From JARKPK01 sp964631235 (GTDB taxonomy: Bacteria; Planctomycetota; Planctomycetia; Pirellulales; Thermoguttaceae): DNA of 64,000 nucleotides. Location: positions 15,624 to 79,623 of the forward strand of contig CAZVZX010000024.1 of NCBI GenBank assembly GCA_964631235.1, written 5' to 3'. Below, one piece after another: positions 27,444 to 36,507 of this stretch. The translations under genes were made by a program, and so were the position numbers. Each line of letters begins with the position of its first letter. Positions within the stretch are counted from its first letter, which is position 1. The notes beneath the pieces are model-generated. The model saw nothing but the letters and a program-made list of their open reading frames with translations. It was not told the DNA's origin and made no database searches.

Positions 27444-27715
27444 CCGCGAATGGACGCGAATCAACGCGAAGTAATACAACAAACCGCGAATGAACGCGAA
27501 TCAACGCGAAGTAATACAACAAACCGCGAATGGTCGCGAATCAACGCGACGGAACACAACAAACCACGAATGGACGTGAAGAAGCGCGAAGCAACGCCGG
27601 AAACCGCGAATGGACGCGAATCAACGCGACGGAACACAACAAACCGCGAATGGACGCGAAGAAGCGCGAAGCAACGCCGGAAACTGCGAATGAACCCAAA
27701 TCAACGCAGTACCAT
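27444..27715 (+). repeat. CGCGAAT array, 40-bp units in 80-bp dimers
   Basis: Seven units with exact 40-bp period (block starts 27444, 27484, 27524, 27564, 27604, 27644, 27684). Blocks fall every 10 bp inside a unit. Units at 27564 and 27644 are near-identical, as are 27524 and 27604, giving an 80-bp dimer. The left border GTGCTGAACCGCGAA is shared with the array next to the GH57 gene. Confidence 0.92.
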
Positions 27716-28095
27716 TTCAGCCGAGTGGCGTGGCAGGGAGAATCGCTCGGCGGGGCGATTGACGCACGCGATGCAAAGGGTTTGGTGACGCGAGTCGTTC
27801 TGCCTGCTGGTCGTGTCGAGTCGTTGTTGAAAGCAAGGCGTCGTTGGAGTGACGCGATCTGTCGCGTCCGCGAATTGTCGCGTCCGCCTGCTGGGTCTCC
27901 ATCGCGGCCGTTTCGCCGATTCCCGGCCACGACGGAGCGTGGCCCTCCAAAGGTTCAGAAGGCTGATGAGATACCGCGGCGAATTCGCCGAGGCCGCACT
28001 GCGGGAACCGGATGAGAGCAGCCCCAACGGGGCGAAATAACTCGGCTTATGGCAATGTCTTGGAAACGTCTTGGGGTTTCATCCGCAAAAAGGGC

Positions 28096-28124
28096 TTGCG
28101 GAGGATGCCGAGCGACGATATAGT
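28096..28124 (+). promoter_or_regulatory. Candidate recA promoter
   Basis: TTGCGG at 28096-28101 and TATAGT at 28119-28124, with a 17-bp spacer. It lies about 330 bp upstream of recA in a local AT-rich patch. The long leader leaves room for a second, closer promoter. Confidence 0.4.
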
Positions 28125-28139
28125 GTAAATATGTACATA
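28124..28139 (+). promoter_or_regulatory. Palindrome overlapping the recA start point, possible SOS operator
   Basis: TGTA, six bases, TACA at 28124-28137, containing the perfect 10-bp palindrome TATGTACATA at 28130-28139. It sits where transcription from the predicted promoter would begin, the usual place for a repressor site. It is not a textbook proteobacterial or Bacillus LexA box. Confidence 0.35.
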
Positions 28140-28462
28140 CTTCTTGCTGTTTGATTTGCCGGGGTGTTGATTGGGCGGGCTGGGTCGCGGGCGAGGCCGT
28201 CGGCGCGCATAATTGAGGCCCAGTTGGTCGTGGAGACCGACATCGGACAAAGGAAACGCTGATGGGTGACGACGCCCGCGTTGGCGGGCGGTGCGCGACG
28301 GACGAGAATGTAGTATTAGGGACGGCCGGGTCGAGAAATGTGTGTTATTCTCCCGCAGTGTTTCGGCATCGGTTGCGGTAATGCATGGTGGGGCGGTGAA
28401 GCGGGAGTATTCGACACGGCCGTGCGGGACTGACACGAACGATCGGTAAGGAAGGATTCGAG

Positions 28463-29524
28463 ATGGCCAAGAAACCAGCCAAGGGGCCGACCAAAGCGGT
28501 CGCTACGATTTTGGAAGCGAACCCGAACCTGAAAAGCGCGGTGGCGCAGATCGAAAAGGAGTTCGGCGAAGGCGCGATCATGCCGTTGGGCGCCGAGCAG
28601 ATGGCGCAAATCGAGGGGATCCCGACCGGCAGCTTGGCGTTGGACTTGGCGTTGGGCGGCCAGGGCATCCCCTCGGGGCGGATCGTGGAGATTTTCGGTC
28701 CGGAGTCGAGCGGGAAGACGACGCTGGCCCTGCACGTGGTGGCACAGTCGCAGCGGCGCGGCGGGATTGCGGCCTTCATCGACGCCGAGCATGCGTTGGA
28801 CCCGTCGTGGGCGAAGAAGTTGGGCGTCGATCTCGAGTCGCTCTTGGTCAGCCAGCCGAGCAGCGGCGAAGAGGCGATGCATATTGCCGAGATGCTCATC
28901 AAGTCGAATGCCGTGGATGTGATCGTCATCGACTCGGTGGCGGCGTTGGTGCCGCGGAAAGAGCTGGAGGGCGAAATCGGCGATTCGCACGTGGGGCTGC
29001 AAGCGCGGTTGATGAGCCAGTCGTTGCGGAAGCTCACCGGCGTGATCTCGAAGAGCAAGACGGCCGTAATCTTCATCAACCAGATCCGCGAAAAGATCGG
29101 CGTAACATTCGGCAACCCCGAAACGACGCCCGGCGGCCGCGCGCTGAAGTTCTACTCGTCGTGCCGCATCGACGTGCGGCGGATCGGGCAGTTGAAAGAC
29201 GGCGAAACGGTCGTCGGGCAGCGGGTTCGCGCCAAGGTCGTTAAGAACAAAGTGGCTCCGCCGTTCCGGGTGGCCGAGTTCGACATGCTGGCCAACTCGG
29301 GCATCTGTTACGAGGCCGATGTCCTCGACCTGGCCACCAACCTGGGACTGGTGACCAAGACCGGCGCTTGGTTGCGCTACGGTGAAATGCAGTTGGGGCA
29401 AGGCCGGCCCAAATCGATCGAAATGCTTCGCGAGAACCCGACCTTGCTGGAAGAACTGAAGCAGAAAGTGCTCGAGGCATCGGGCCGCGGGATGATCCTC
29501 GCCAGCGGCGGAGCCGACGATTGA
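28463..29524 (+). CDS. recA: Recombinase RecA
   Basis: A 353-residue RecA. It has Walker A GPESSGKTTL, the Walker B stretch VDVIVIDSVAALVP, the L1/L2 DNA-binding loops (PRKELEGEIGDSHVG and INQIREKIGVTFGNPETTPG) and the C-terminal LREN domain. It forms filaments on single-stranded DNA for strand exchange and promotes LexA self-cleavage. The start follows AAGGAAGG at good spacing and is unambiguous. A 12-bp inverted repeat follows the stop. The next gene, cytochrome b, starts 82 bp downstream on the same strand. Confidence 0.99.
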   Translation: MAKKPAKGPTKAVATILEANPNLKSAVAQIEKEFGEGAIMPLGAEQMAQIEGIPTGSLALDLALGGQGIPSGRIVEIFGPESSGKTTLALHVVAQSQRRGGIAAFIDAEHALDPSWAKKLGVDLESLLVSQPSSGEEAMHIAEMLIKSNAVDVIVIDSVAALVPRKELEGEIGDSHVGLQARLMSQSLRKLTGVISKSKTAVIFINQIREKIGVTFGNPETTPGGRALKFYSSCRIDVRRIGQLKDGETVVGQRVRAKVVKNKVAPPFRVAEFDMLANSGICYEADVLDLATNLGLVTKTGAWLRYGEMQLGQGRPKSIEMLRENPTLLEELKQKVLEASGRGMILASGGADD

Positions 29525-29525
29525 T

Positions 29526-29570
29526 CCGTTGCGGGCGTGACCCGTCGCGGGCGCCGCCCGCCCGCAACGG
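29526..29570 (+). terminator. Strong GC hairpin after recA
   Basis: Perfect 12-bp arms, CCGTTGCGGGCG at 29526-29537 and CGCCCGCAACGG at 29559-29570, with a 21-base loop. There is no T tract, so it may attenuate or mark the recA 3' end rather than act as a classic intrinsic terminator. Confidence 0.5.
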
Positions 29571-29606
29571 CCATTGCCCTAAACGGCGCCAGACGAGGAT
29601 TCGGCC

Positions 29607-30350
29607 ATGCGAGGGCTTCGGCACCTGCTCGAAGGGCAGCCTTGGCGGACCGCGTTTTCCCGCCTTTGGCCGAAGGACTATCGCGGCCGAGTGCGGGCGA
29701 TGTTGTCGAACTTCATTCTGCACCTGCATCCGGTGGCCATCCGCCAGCATGCCCTGCGGCTCCGCTATACTTGGTGCATGGGCGGGCTGGCGGCCTTCCT
29801 CTTCTTGGTCGAAACGATCACCGGCGTGCTGCTGATGTTCTACTATCGGCCCACGCCCGAGGCCGCCTATCGCGATGTGCTCGATCTGACCGAAGTGATC
29901 GCCCTGGGGGTGATGCGCGAGCTGCATCGTTGGGCGGGCCATGCGATGGTCGTGGTGGTCATGCTGCACATGCTTCGGGTGTTTCTCACAGGCAGCTATA
30001 AGCCGCCTCGCGAGTTCAACTGGGTGTTGGGCGTCGGGCTGCTGGTGCTGACGTTTCTTCTGTCGTTCACCGGCTATCTGCTCCCGTGGGACCAATTGGC
30101 GTTTTGGGCCGTGACGGTCGGCTCCGACATGGCCGGCCATGCGCCGGTGGTGGGCGCCGAAGGCCCCGTCAGCGCAACAACCGGCGCGGTTGATTTGCGA
30201 TTTCTCTTGTTGGGTGCGCCGCAGGTGGGCGGCGAAACGCTGCTGCGGTTCTACGTTTGGCATTGCGTCGGGCTGCCGTTGGCGGCCGCCGCGCTGATGG
30301 CTTGGCATTTCTGGCGCGTGCGAAAGGACGGGTTTAGCGGGCCGCTTTGA
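29607..30350 (+). CDS. Cytochrome b N-terminal subunit (b6-type)
   Basis: A 247-residue membrane subunit of a quinol-cytochrome c oxidoreductase, in the split b6/subunit IV format. The four haem-b ligands are visible: His107 and His121 (HRWAGH and LHMLRVFLTGSYK, 14 apart) and His219 and His234 (VWHC and MAWHFWRVRK, 15 apart). Cys57 in YTWCMGGL aligns with the b6 Cys that covalently holds the extra haem ci, suggesting a b6f-like Qi site. PWDQLAFWAVT is the cd-helix region. No Rieske gene precedes it; recA does, with a hairpin between. The C-terminal half is encoded by the next gene, 133 bp away. Confidence 0.95.
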   Translation: MRGLRHLLEGQPWRTAFSRLWPKDYRGRVRAMLSNFILHLHPVAIRQHALRLRYTWCMGGLAAFLFLVETITGVLLMFYYRPTPEAAYRDVLDLTEVIALGVMRELHRWAGHAMVVVVMLHMLRVFLTGSYKPPREFNWVLGVGLLVLTFLLSFTGYLLPWDQLAFWAVTVGSDMAGHAPVVGAEGPVSATTGAVDLRFLLLGAPQVGGETLLRFYVWHCVGLPLAAAALMAWHFWRVRKDGFSGPL

Positions 30351-30483
30351 ACGGGCGATCGCGCCGGGCGGTTGCGTCGGGCCGCGGGCTGGGCGACGAG
30401 AAGTTTGCCGCGGCGCTCGGCAAAACGGGAAACGTCGCCTCGTCGGCGCCGTCGATGACGCGAATCGCTCGAACAATGAAACG

Positions 30484-31989
30484 ATGGCAACCGGATACTG
30501 GCTCTATTTGACGATGATGCTCGCCGGGGCGGCGCTGAACGCCGGGGCCGCGCTGTGGTTTTGCCGCGCGAAGGCCCCCGAGGCGGCTTTCGCGGCGCCG
30601 CGGCCGTCGGGCGGTGCAGGCAGTTGTCGCCGCCGGAGGTCGACGGGCTGGATGTCGGCGGCCGTGGCGGCGGCCGTTGCTTATCTGGGGTTGGCCGTCT
30701 GCGCGATGTTCGGCGAACCGCTGGGACTGCCCCGTTGGTTCAAGGCGGCGATCAATGCGGCGGCCGAGCCGTGGGCGATTATGGTATCTGCGGCGGCGGT
30801 GTTCGCGCTGGCCTCATGGTATCGCCAGACGTGGGTTCGTCCCGGGCCGGCTTGGCTGTTGGGCAATGCGCTTTGGTTGGCGGTGGGGTTGTCGTGGGCC
30901 GATCCGCACTTCGCGGCCGTGGCCGGCCAGCCCGATCATCTGCCCGTGCTTGCAATGGTCGGCGCCGTCTTGTTCTTCCTTTGGGTGGGCGCGGCGCAAG
31001 CGGTCGAGAACGATCGGCGGATGAGTCGGCTGGCGGCGAATGCAAGTCCGTCGCCAGAGGCAGCCGGTGCGGTTGAGTCGTCCGACGCATCGGCCCCGGT
31101 AGAGAAGCTCTTCGCGCGGAAGGTGCTCACTTGGCCCGATCTGGTCTATATCGAATTGATCGCGGCCTGTTGGGCGATGGCGGTTCTGATTGCGTGGTCG
31201 CTGCTGGCGGCGGCGCCGTTAGAGTCGCCGGCCGATCCGGCCCGAACGCCGAATCCGGCCAAAGCGCCGTGGTATTTCGTTGGGTTGCAGGAGTTGCTCG
31301 TGTATGGCGACGCCTGGTGGGCCGGCGTGGCGGTGCCGCTGCTGATCATCGCGGGGCTGGCGGCCATTCCCTATCTCGATCGTTCACCGACGGGCAGCGG
31401 CTACTATTCGATCGCCCAGCGGCGCTTCGCCTGGATCGTGTTCGTCGGCGGCTTCTTGTTGCTGTGGATTCTGCCGATGGTCATCGGGGTGTTTGTTCGC
31501 GGCCCGAATTGGAGCGCCTTCGGCCCCTACGAGCCCCGCGATGCCCAACGGCTGACGGCCGAGCACCGATCGACGCTTTCGCAATGGTTGGGCCGGGCCG
31601 AGGCTCCCTTCTCCCAGCAGCCGACCGCCGAAGCGCCCACTGCTCGGCCGGCGTTCGAGGGGAAACTCATCGACCGCGAGCTCGGCACAACGCCGCCCGC
31701 GCCGGCGGCCGACCGCGCCGATGCCGCTCGGCCGGCGCCACCGTCGCGCCATCCGATGATCCGCGAGTGGCCGGGGTTGGCGGTTTTCGCCGCGTATTTC
31801 TTTGTGCTGCCGTGGCTGCTTGCGCGCGGACCGCTCCGCTGGGCACGCGACCGCTTGGGCCGCGGGCGCTATTGGGTGTTCTGCCTGCTTTTGCTGTTGA
31901 TGTTGCTGGTGCCGTTGAAGATGATCTTGCATTGGACGTTGGGCCTCGGCGCGGTGGTCCACCTGCCCGAGTACGGCCTGAGCTTGTGA
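30484..31989 (+). CDS. Cytochrome b C-terminal (subunit IV-like) protein with extra membrane domains
   Basis: A 501-residue polytopic protein. The recognisable core is ARTPNPAKAPWYFVGLQELL, the subunit IV segment around the Qo site, followed by two helices. The PEWY motif of ubiquinol/plastoquinol enzymes appears here as APWY, and the first Glu is seen only later in GLQELL. About five helices precede the core and two follow it, and a Pro/Ala-rich linker lies near residues 355-425, so the protein is much longer than the roughly 160-residue b6f subunit IV. No CxxCH haem site is present. It should complete the quinol site with the upstream subunit. Confidence 0.82.
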   Translation: MATGYWLYLTMMLAGAALNAGAALWFCRAKAPEAAFAAPRPSGGAGSCRRRRSTGWMSAAVAAAVAYLGLAVCAMFGEPLGLPRWFKAAINAAAEPWAIMVSAAAVFALASWYRQTWVRPGPAWLLGNALWLAVGLSWADPHFAAVAGQPDHLPVLAMVGAVLFFLWVGAAQAVENDRRMSRLAANASPSPEAAGAVESSDASAPVEKLFARKVLTWPDLVYIELIAACWAMAVLIAWSLLAAAPLESPADPARTPNPAKAPWYFVGLQELLVYGDAWWAGVAVPLLIIAGLAAIPYLDRSPTGSGYYSIAQRRFAWIVFVGGFLLLWILPMVIGVFVRGPNWSAFGPYEPRDAQRLTAEHRSTLSQWLGRAEAPFSQQPTAEAPTARPAFEGKLIDRELGTTPPAPAADRADAARPAPPSRHPMIREWPGLAVFAAYFFVLPWLLARGPLRWARDRLGRGRYWVFCLLLLLMLLVPLKMILHWTLGLGAVVHLPEYGLSL

Positions 31990-32108
31990 TGCGTTGCTGT
32001 TGATGGGATTGCCGAAGATGCGCGGCGAATGATTCACGGCTGACGAAGCGTTGCCGATCATGCACGGCAGAGATCGTGCCGCGCTTCGTGTGCGGAGAAT
32101 GGTGCGCC

Positions 32109-35100
32109 TTGGCGGACGAACGGACGTTTCGGCCTTTGACTCGAATGCACGCGGCCTTTGCGATTTCGGCCGCGGCGCTGGCGATCTGCACGGTGTGGAT
32201 GATCGCGGCCGACAGTCGGCGCCAGTGGCGCGACCAACAGCAACGGTTCTTCGCGCCGCCGGAGGATGCCGCCGGCGCGAACGGCCGGCGGGAATCGGTC
32301 TTCTTGGACGAGCCGGGCCGGGTGGTGTCGATCGATCTGCCGGGGCTGCCGTTGCGCTGGGGCCGCTGGCGGGTCGATCGCGTCGATCGATGCGCCACCT
32401 GCCATCTGGGGATCGTTGCGCCGCCGGAGATCGGCCCGACCGAGCGATTCGCCCGACTCGCCCAGCCGCAGCCGTTCGCCTTGCATCCGCGGGGCGATCT
32501 GTTCGCGGCCGACGACTCGCCGCACCCGTGGATGACATTCGGTTGCACGGTTTGTCACGAGGGCCGCGGTCCGGCGTTAAGCTTTGTTCGAGCCGCTCAC
32601 CAAGCGAACAGCCCGGCCGAGGCGGAAGCATGGCGCGACCGTTATGGTTGGCGCGACGACCCGCATTGGCAGCGGCCGATGCTTCCGCGGCGGCTTTTGG
32701 CGGCGCGTTGTGCGTCGTGCCATGTGGACCTGCTCGATCTCGATCGCGGTTGGCTCGACGGCGGCGAGTCTGCCCGAGACGCCCTAGCCGCTGCACTTTC
32801 GCCGCACGGCACGAATGAACGTCCAACGTCGCGGCCGCGGATCGTTCGCTCGGCATCGCCGGCCGCCGAGGTGCTCGAGGGGTTGCGGCTGGTGCGGCAT
32901 TTCGGGTGTTTCGGCTGTCACGAGATCGACGGCCGAAGCGCGCAGGGCGCGCGCATCGGGCCAAGTCTGTTGTTGGAAACCCGCACGCCCGATCAAGTGG
33001 GGCAGCGAAAGATCGGTCCGGCATTGGGAAACGCCGGCGAGCGGCTTGCCCCAGAGTGGATCATGGCGCAATTGGCCGATCCGCGGCGACATCAACCGCA
33101 AGGACGAATGCCGCGGCTCTTCGGGCTGCACGAACATCTTTCGCCGGCCGGTCGGGCAAACGCAAGAGACATGGAAGAGTTGGAGATTCGCGCGGTAACG
33201 CATTGGCTTGTGCAGCAGCACGCGCCGCCGAAGTCGCATGTGCCGGCCGACCGAAAGATCGCCGGGCAGGAGACCGCGGGGCTGGAGACCACTGGGCAGG
33301 AGACCGCCGGGCAGAAGGCGGCCGTGCGGCAGGCAGCCGAAGTGCGGAACGGAGGCGATGAAAAAGGCGAAAAGCAACAAAGTGACCCGCGGCGAGCCGG
33401 GGCGCTGGTCGGCGTGCCGACGCCGGCATCGCCCTCGCCGGAAGCACCGCCGGCCGATGCCGCGTTGGCCGAGCGGCTTCTCGCCTTCGAACGCCGGCAG
33501 GTCGAGCGCGGCCGCGAGTTGTTCATCGAAAGCGGCTGTGCGGCCTGCCATCGGCACGCAGAGATTCCGATGGCGGATGCCGACGTCGGCCCCGACTTGT
33601 CGCGCTTGGGGCAAAAGTATCAATCGCCGGAAGCCGCCGCCTGGCTGCGTCGATGGTTGCGCGATCCGACGGCGATCAATCCGCGCACGGCCATGCCGCA
33701 AATATGGTGGGATCGCACTACGGCCGGGGTACAGGCCGAATCGGATGATCCGGTGGACGACCTGGCCCGATTCCTTCTTGCTCCGCGCGCCGATGGACAG
33801 ACGGCCGATGGGGCGACCGAGAGGAATGCGGACGAGCGGCCGGCCGTGGCGCATCGTGGCTTCGTCCCGCTTTCGGAAGACGAGGTCCGCCGCTTGAGCG
33901 AGTGGTACGGGCGGGGCGGCGCGCGTTCGGCCGATGCGGACGAGCTTGCCCAGCGCGTGATCGCGCGGCGCGGATGCAACGGGTGCCACGATTTGCCCGG
34001 GGAGGAGCGAGCGCCGATCGGACCGCCTCTGACCGGTTGGGCCGACAAGCCGATCGAACAGTTGGCCTTCGAGGATGCGGCCGCTTGGCTCGACCGCAAG
34101 CCGCCGTCCGACGCTGACGATCCCGATGGGTTCTACACGCAGGCGGTTCGTCGCGGGCGGCGCGAGGGCTTCGCCTGGCAGAAGCTGGGCGAGCCGCGGA
34201 GCTTTGATTATCGCCCCCGTGCATGGGCGATGGAAAACGCGGCCGCCGACAAGCCGCCGCGCGAACAGTTGCTCATGGGGCAATTTCCGTTGACGGGCGG
34301 GCAGCGCGCGGCGATCACCGCCTTTTTGATGAGCCTGACGGATGATCGGCGGCCGGCCGACTATCTCGCCCTCGGTGGTCGTTCACCGCGCGAGTTGCGC
34401 GGGCGCGCGTTGTTCGAGTCGCTGGCGTGCGACCGTTGTCACCTCGTCGAACCGCAGCGGTGGCTCATCGAATATCGGCCCGACGAGGTTCCGCCCGCCC
34501 CGGCGGCGGATCAATGGCCGTTCGTGCTCGAGATGATGGTTGCGCAGTCGTCGCGCGGCGATGAGCGCGCGGCCCGGCGATCGGAGCGCAGCACCGCCGC
34601 GCTCGATCCGCAATCGCGGCGCGCGGTGGTCGAGGGAATGGTGCGGGTCGATCGTCAAGGACGCACCTTGGAAGATGAAGACGATGAGGGCCGGCCGCTG
34701 ATCTTCGTCGCCCCGTGGCAGCCGCTGCGGCTGGGCGAGGCGTTTTACCCGGTAGGCGGAGCGGAGTTGCCGCTGCGGCGCGATTGGATCGTGGGCGAAC
34801 AGCCGGCGTGGGGCGGCGCGTTTTCGGCCGCGCTTTATCCGCACCTGCTGGCGGCCGCGCAGCGTCGCGGCGAGAACCTGGCCACTGAGCAAGAGGCATT
34901 GGGCTGGGGCCCGCCACCGCTGGTTCACGCGCGCCGATCATTGCAACGCCGATGGACGGTCGGCTTCCTGGCCCGCCCAACGACGGTCCGGCCGGCAACG
35001 GTGTTGCGGATGCCGCGCTACGCGCTTCGCCCCGAGGAGATCGACGCATTGGCCGCGTACCTGACCGAAGAGACCGATCGGGCTGAAGACGCCGACGGTG

Positions 35101-35501
35101 CGCCGGCGGCCTTCGACGAGCGTGCCTGGGCGCTGATCACCGATCGGACGACCTTTTGCGCCAAATGTCATGTGATAAACGATCTTCGCCCGTCGGGTTC
35201 AAGCCGCACGGTTTTGGCGCCCGACTTGACGCTGGCGGCGCGGCGGCTACGCGGGCCGTTTTTCCGTCGCTGGTTGGCGTCGCCGAAATCGGTTCTGCCC
35301 TACACGGCCATGCCGGTGAACTTTCCGCCGTCGGGCGAGCCGCTCGGGCAAGACCTGTTCCCGGCCGACAGCCGCGAACAACTCGACGCCGTGGCCGATC
35401 TGCTGCTACACTACGATGAATACGCACGGCGGCAGACGTCGGCGGCGAAGCAGATCGAGTTGCATCATGAGAAAGCACCATCACCTCCGCCCGAGCCTTG
35501 A
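32109..35501 (+). CDS. Octahaem c-type cytochrome, membrane anchored
   Basis: A protein of about 1130 residues with one N-terminal membrane helix (AAFAISAAALAICTVWMIAA) and eight CxxCH haem sites at 32391, 32544, 32709, 32907, 33537, 33975, 34428 and 35157, all in one frame. They read CATCH, CTVCH, CASCH, CFGCH, CAACH, CNGCH, CDRCH and CAKCH. A Gly-Gln-Glu-Thr-Ala five-residue repeat at 33264-33323 sits in a linker between haems four and five. It is likely the electron acceptor of the cytochrome b complex, replacing cytochrome f or c1. The start is uncertain: the frame opens at GTG 32076; I prefer TTG 32109 (ADERTFRPLTR, after GGAGAA), with ATG 32145 as alternative. Confidence 0.9.
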   Translation: MADERTFRPLTRMHAAFAISAAALAICTVWMIAADSRRQWRDQQQRFFAPPEDAAGANGRRESVFLDEPGRVVSIDLPGLPLRWGRWRVDRVDRCATCHLGIVAPPEIGPTERFARLAQPQPFALHPRGDLFAADDSPHPWMTFGCTVCHEGRGPALSFVRAAHQANSPAEAEAWRDRYGWRDDPHWQRPMLPRRLLAARCASCHVDLLDLDRGWLDGGESARDALAAALSPHGTNERPTSRPRIVRSASPAAEVLEGLRLVRHFGCFGCHEIDGRSAQGARIGPSLLLETRTPDQVGQRKIGPALGNAGERLAPEWIMAQLADPRRHQPQGRMPRLFGLHEHLSPAGRANARDMEELEIRAVTHWLVQQHAPPKSHVPADRKIAGQETAGLETTGQETAGQKAAVRQAAEVRNGGDEKGEKQQSDPRRAGALVGVPTPASPSPEAPPADAALAERLLAFERRQVERGRELFIESGCAACHRHAEIPMADADVGPDLSRLGQKYQSPEAAAWLRRWLRDPTAINPRTAMPQIWWDRTTAGVQAESDDPVDDLARFLLAPRADGQTADGATERNADERPAVAHRGFVPLSEDEVRRLSEWYGRGGARSADADELAQRVIARRGCNGCHDLPGEERAPIGPPLTGWADKPIEQLAFEDAAAWLDRKPPSDADDPDGFYTQAVRRGRREGFAWQKLGEPRSFDYRPRAWAMENAAADKPPREQLLMGQFPLTGGQRAAITAFLMSLTDDRRPADYLALGGRSPRELRGRALFESLACDRCHLVEPQRWLIEYRPDEVPPAPAADQWPFVLEMMVAQSSRGDERAARRSERSTAALDPQSRRAVVEGMVRVDRQGRTLEDEDDEGRPLIFVAPWQPLRLGEAFYPVGGAELPLRRDWIVGEQPAWGGAFSAALYPHLLAAAQRRGENLATEQEALGWGPPPLVHARRSLQRRWTVGFLARPTTVRPATVLRMPRYALRPEEIDALAAYLTEETDRAEDADGAPAAFDERAWALITDRTTFCAKCHVINDLRPSGSSRTVLAPDLTLAARRLRGPFFRRWLASPKSVLPYTAMPVNFPPSGEPLGQDLFPADSREQLDAVADLLLHYDEYARRQTSAAKQIELHHEKAPSPPPEP
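33264..33323 (+). repeat. In-frame 15-bp repeat in the octahaem cytochrome
   Basis: Four 15-bp units encoding GQETA, GLETT, GQETA and GQKAA. They lie in a charged linker rich in Gln, Glu and Ala between two haem domains and are probably a flexible, length-variable spacer. Confidence 0.8.
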
Positions 35502-36396
35502 ACAGACTCGGACGCATCGCGTTGCGGCCCCGCAGAACACCGCGTCGATACCCGAGTGTTCGGGCCCCGCCCCGCGCGGCCGAGCAGAAGCCGAAGCCAA
35601 TGAAGTCGGACAACCGCGTCGGGCGTTCCTCCGGTCGGCGGCGGCCTTGGGCGCCGCGATGTGGTTGCCGTCGGCCCCGGCGCTGCTTCGGGCCGACGAC
35701 GCGCGCTGGGCTACGTTGTGCGGGCGGCTAGTGTACGACGGTCCGGCCCCCGAACGGGCGAAGTTGAAGGTCGATAAAGACGTCGATTGCTGCGGCAAGT
35801 TCGATATCCGCGACGAGTCGTTGATGGTGGCCGCCGACGGCGGCTTGAAGGATGTGTTCGTCTTCTGCCGCACGCCGAAGGTAGAGATCACCCCGCCGTG
35901 GCGCGACGCGGAGGTGCCCAAGCGGGTAACGCTCGACAATCGCGATTGCATCTTCCAGCCGCATTGTTTGACGATTTGGTGCGATCGGCAGGAGTTCTTC
36001 ACGGTCAATTCCGACCCGGTGGCGCAGAACGTGGCGTTTTCGCCGTTGGGCGACGTGCCGGCGAACTTCGTGTTGGCCGTCGGCGGCGATGCCACGTATC
36101 GGTTCAGCCGGCGACAGAATGTTCCGGTGCCGATCGCCTGCAACTATCATCCTTGGGAAAGCGCGTTCATCTTGCCCCGCGACAATCCCTATGCGGCGCT
36201 GACGCGGCCGGACGGCACGTTCCGCATTGAGCATTTGCCGCCCGGACCGCTGGAGTTCCAGTTTTGGCACGAGCGGCCCGGCCCGTTGGAAACGCCGAAC
36301 TGGCCGAAGGGGCGATTGTCGATCACTCTGCGGCCCGGTGTGAACGATTTAGGGACGATCAAGTTGGCCCCGGCGCTGCTGGCGCGCAAGTCGTAA
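35467..36396 (+). CDS. Tat-exported cupredoxin-like protein (methylamine-utilisation-like)
   Basis: A 309-residue protein with a twin-arginine signal (QPRRAFLRSAAALGAAMWLP). The mature part starts CGRLVYDGPAPERAKLKVDKDVDCCG and contains FQPHCLTIWCDRQEF, then IACNYHPWESAFILPRDNPYAAL, and a C-terminal carboxypeptidase-regulatory-like TRPDGTFRIEHLPPGPLEFQFWHE. This layout matches exported cupredoxin-fold proteins called methylamine-utilisation-like in planctomycete genomes. His and Cys residues that could bind copper are present, but a full type-1 set (Cys-His-Met) cannot be confirmed. It overlaps the octahaem gene by 35 bp, so it is co-translated with it and probably serves the same electron-transfer chain. 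Confidence 0.8.
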   Translation: MRKHHHLRPSLEQTRTHRVAAPQNTASIPECSGPAPRGRAEAEANEVGQPRRAFLRSAAALGAAMWLPSAPALLRADDARWATLCGRLVYDGPAPERAKLKVDKDVDCCGKFDIRDESLMVAADGGLKDVFVFCRTPKVEITPPWRDAEVPKRVTLDNRDCIFQPHCLTIWCDRQEFFTVNSDPVAQNVAFSPLGDVPANFVLAVGGDATYRFSRRQNVPVPIACNYHPWESAFILPRDNPYAALTRPDGTFRIEHLPPGPLEFQFWHERPGPLETPNWPKGRLSITLRPGVNDLGTIKLAPALLARKS

Positions 36397-36507
36397 GTGC
36401 ATCGAAGCTGCGGCGGCCGTCGCAATCTGCCGACCACACAAGAGCGGCCGCGATTCGCTCGATTGAATTGGCCGTGACGAAGCAGCGGGATAAGGAACGT
36501 GGCGAAA

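Larger units (their letters stand above)
27716..28462. other. recA leader region, no gene seen
   Basis: About 750 bp with no convincing gene. It contains a sigma70-like promoter and a palindrome at 28096-28139; the rest is GC-rich with nothing recognisable. Confidence 0.55.

Noticed and set aside
27420..27788. Open frame through the 40-bp array giving NREWTRINA-type repeats
   Set aside because: The protein is a direct read-out of the DNA repeat, the same frame type appears at every array, and a 40-bp period is not a multiple of three.
31384..33024. 546-codon frame opposite the respiratory cluster
   Set aside because: Shadow of genes with haem and quinol-site motifs; composition typical of reverse frames in high-GC DNA.
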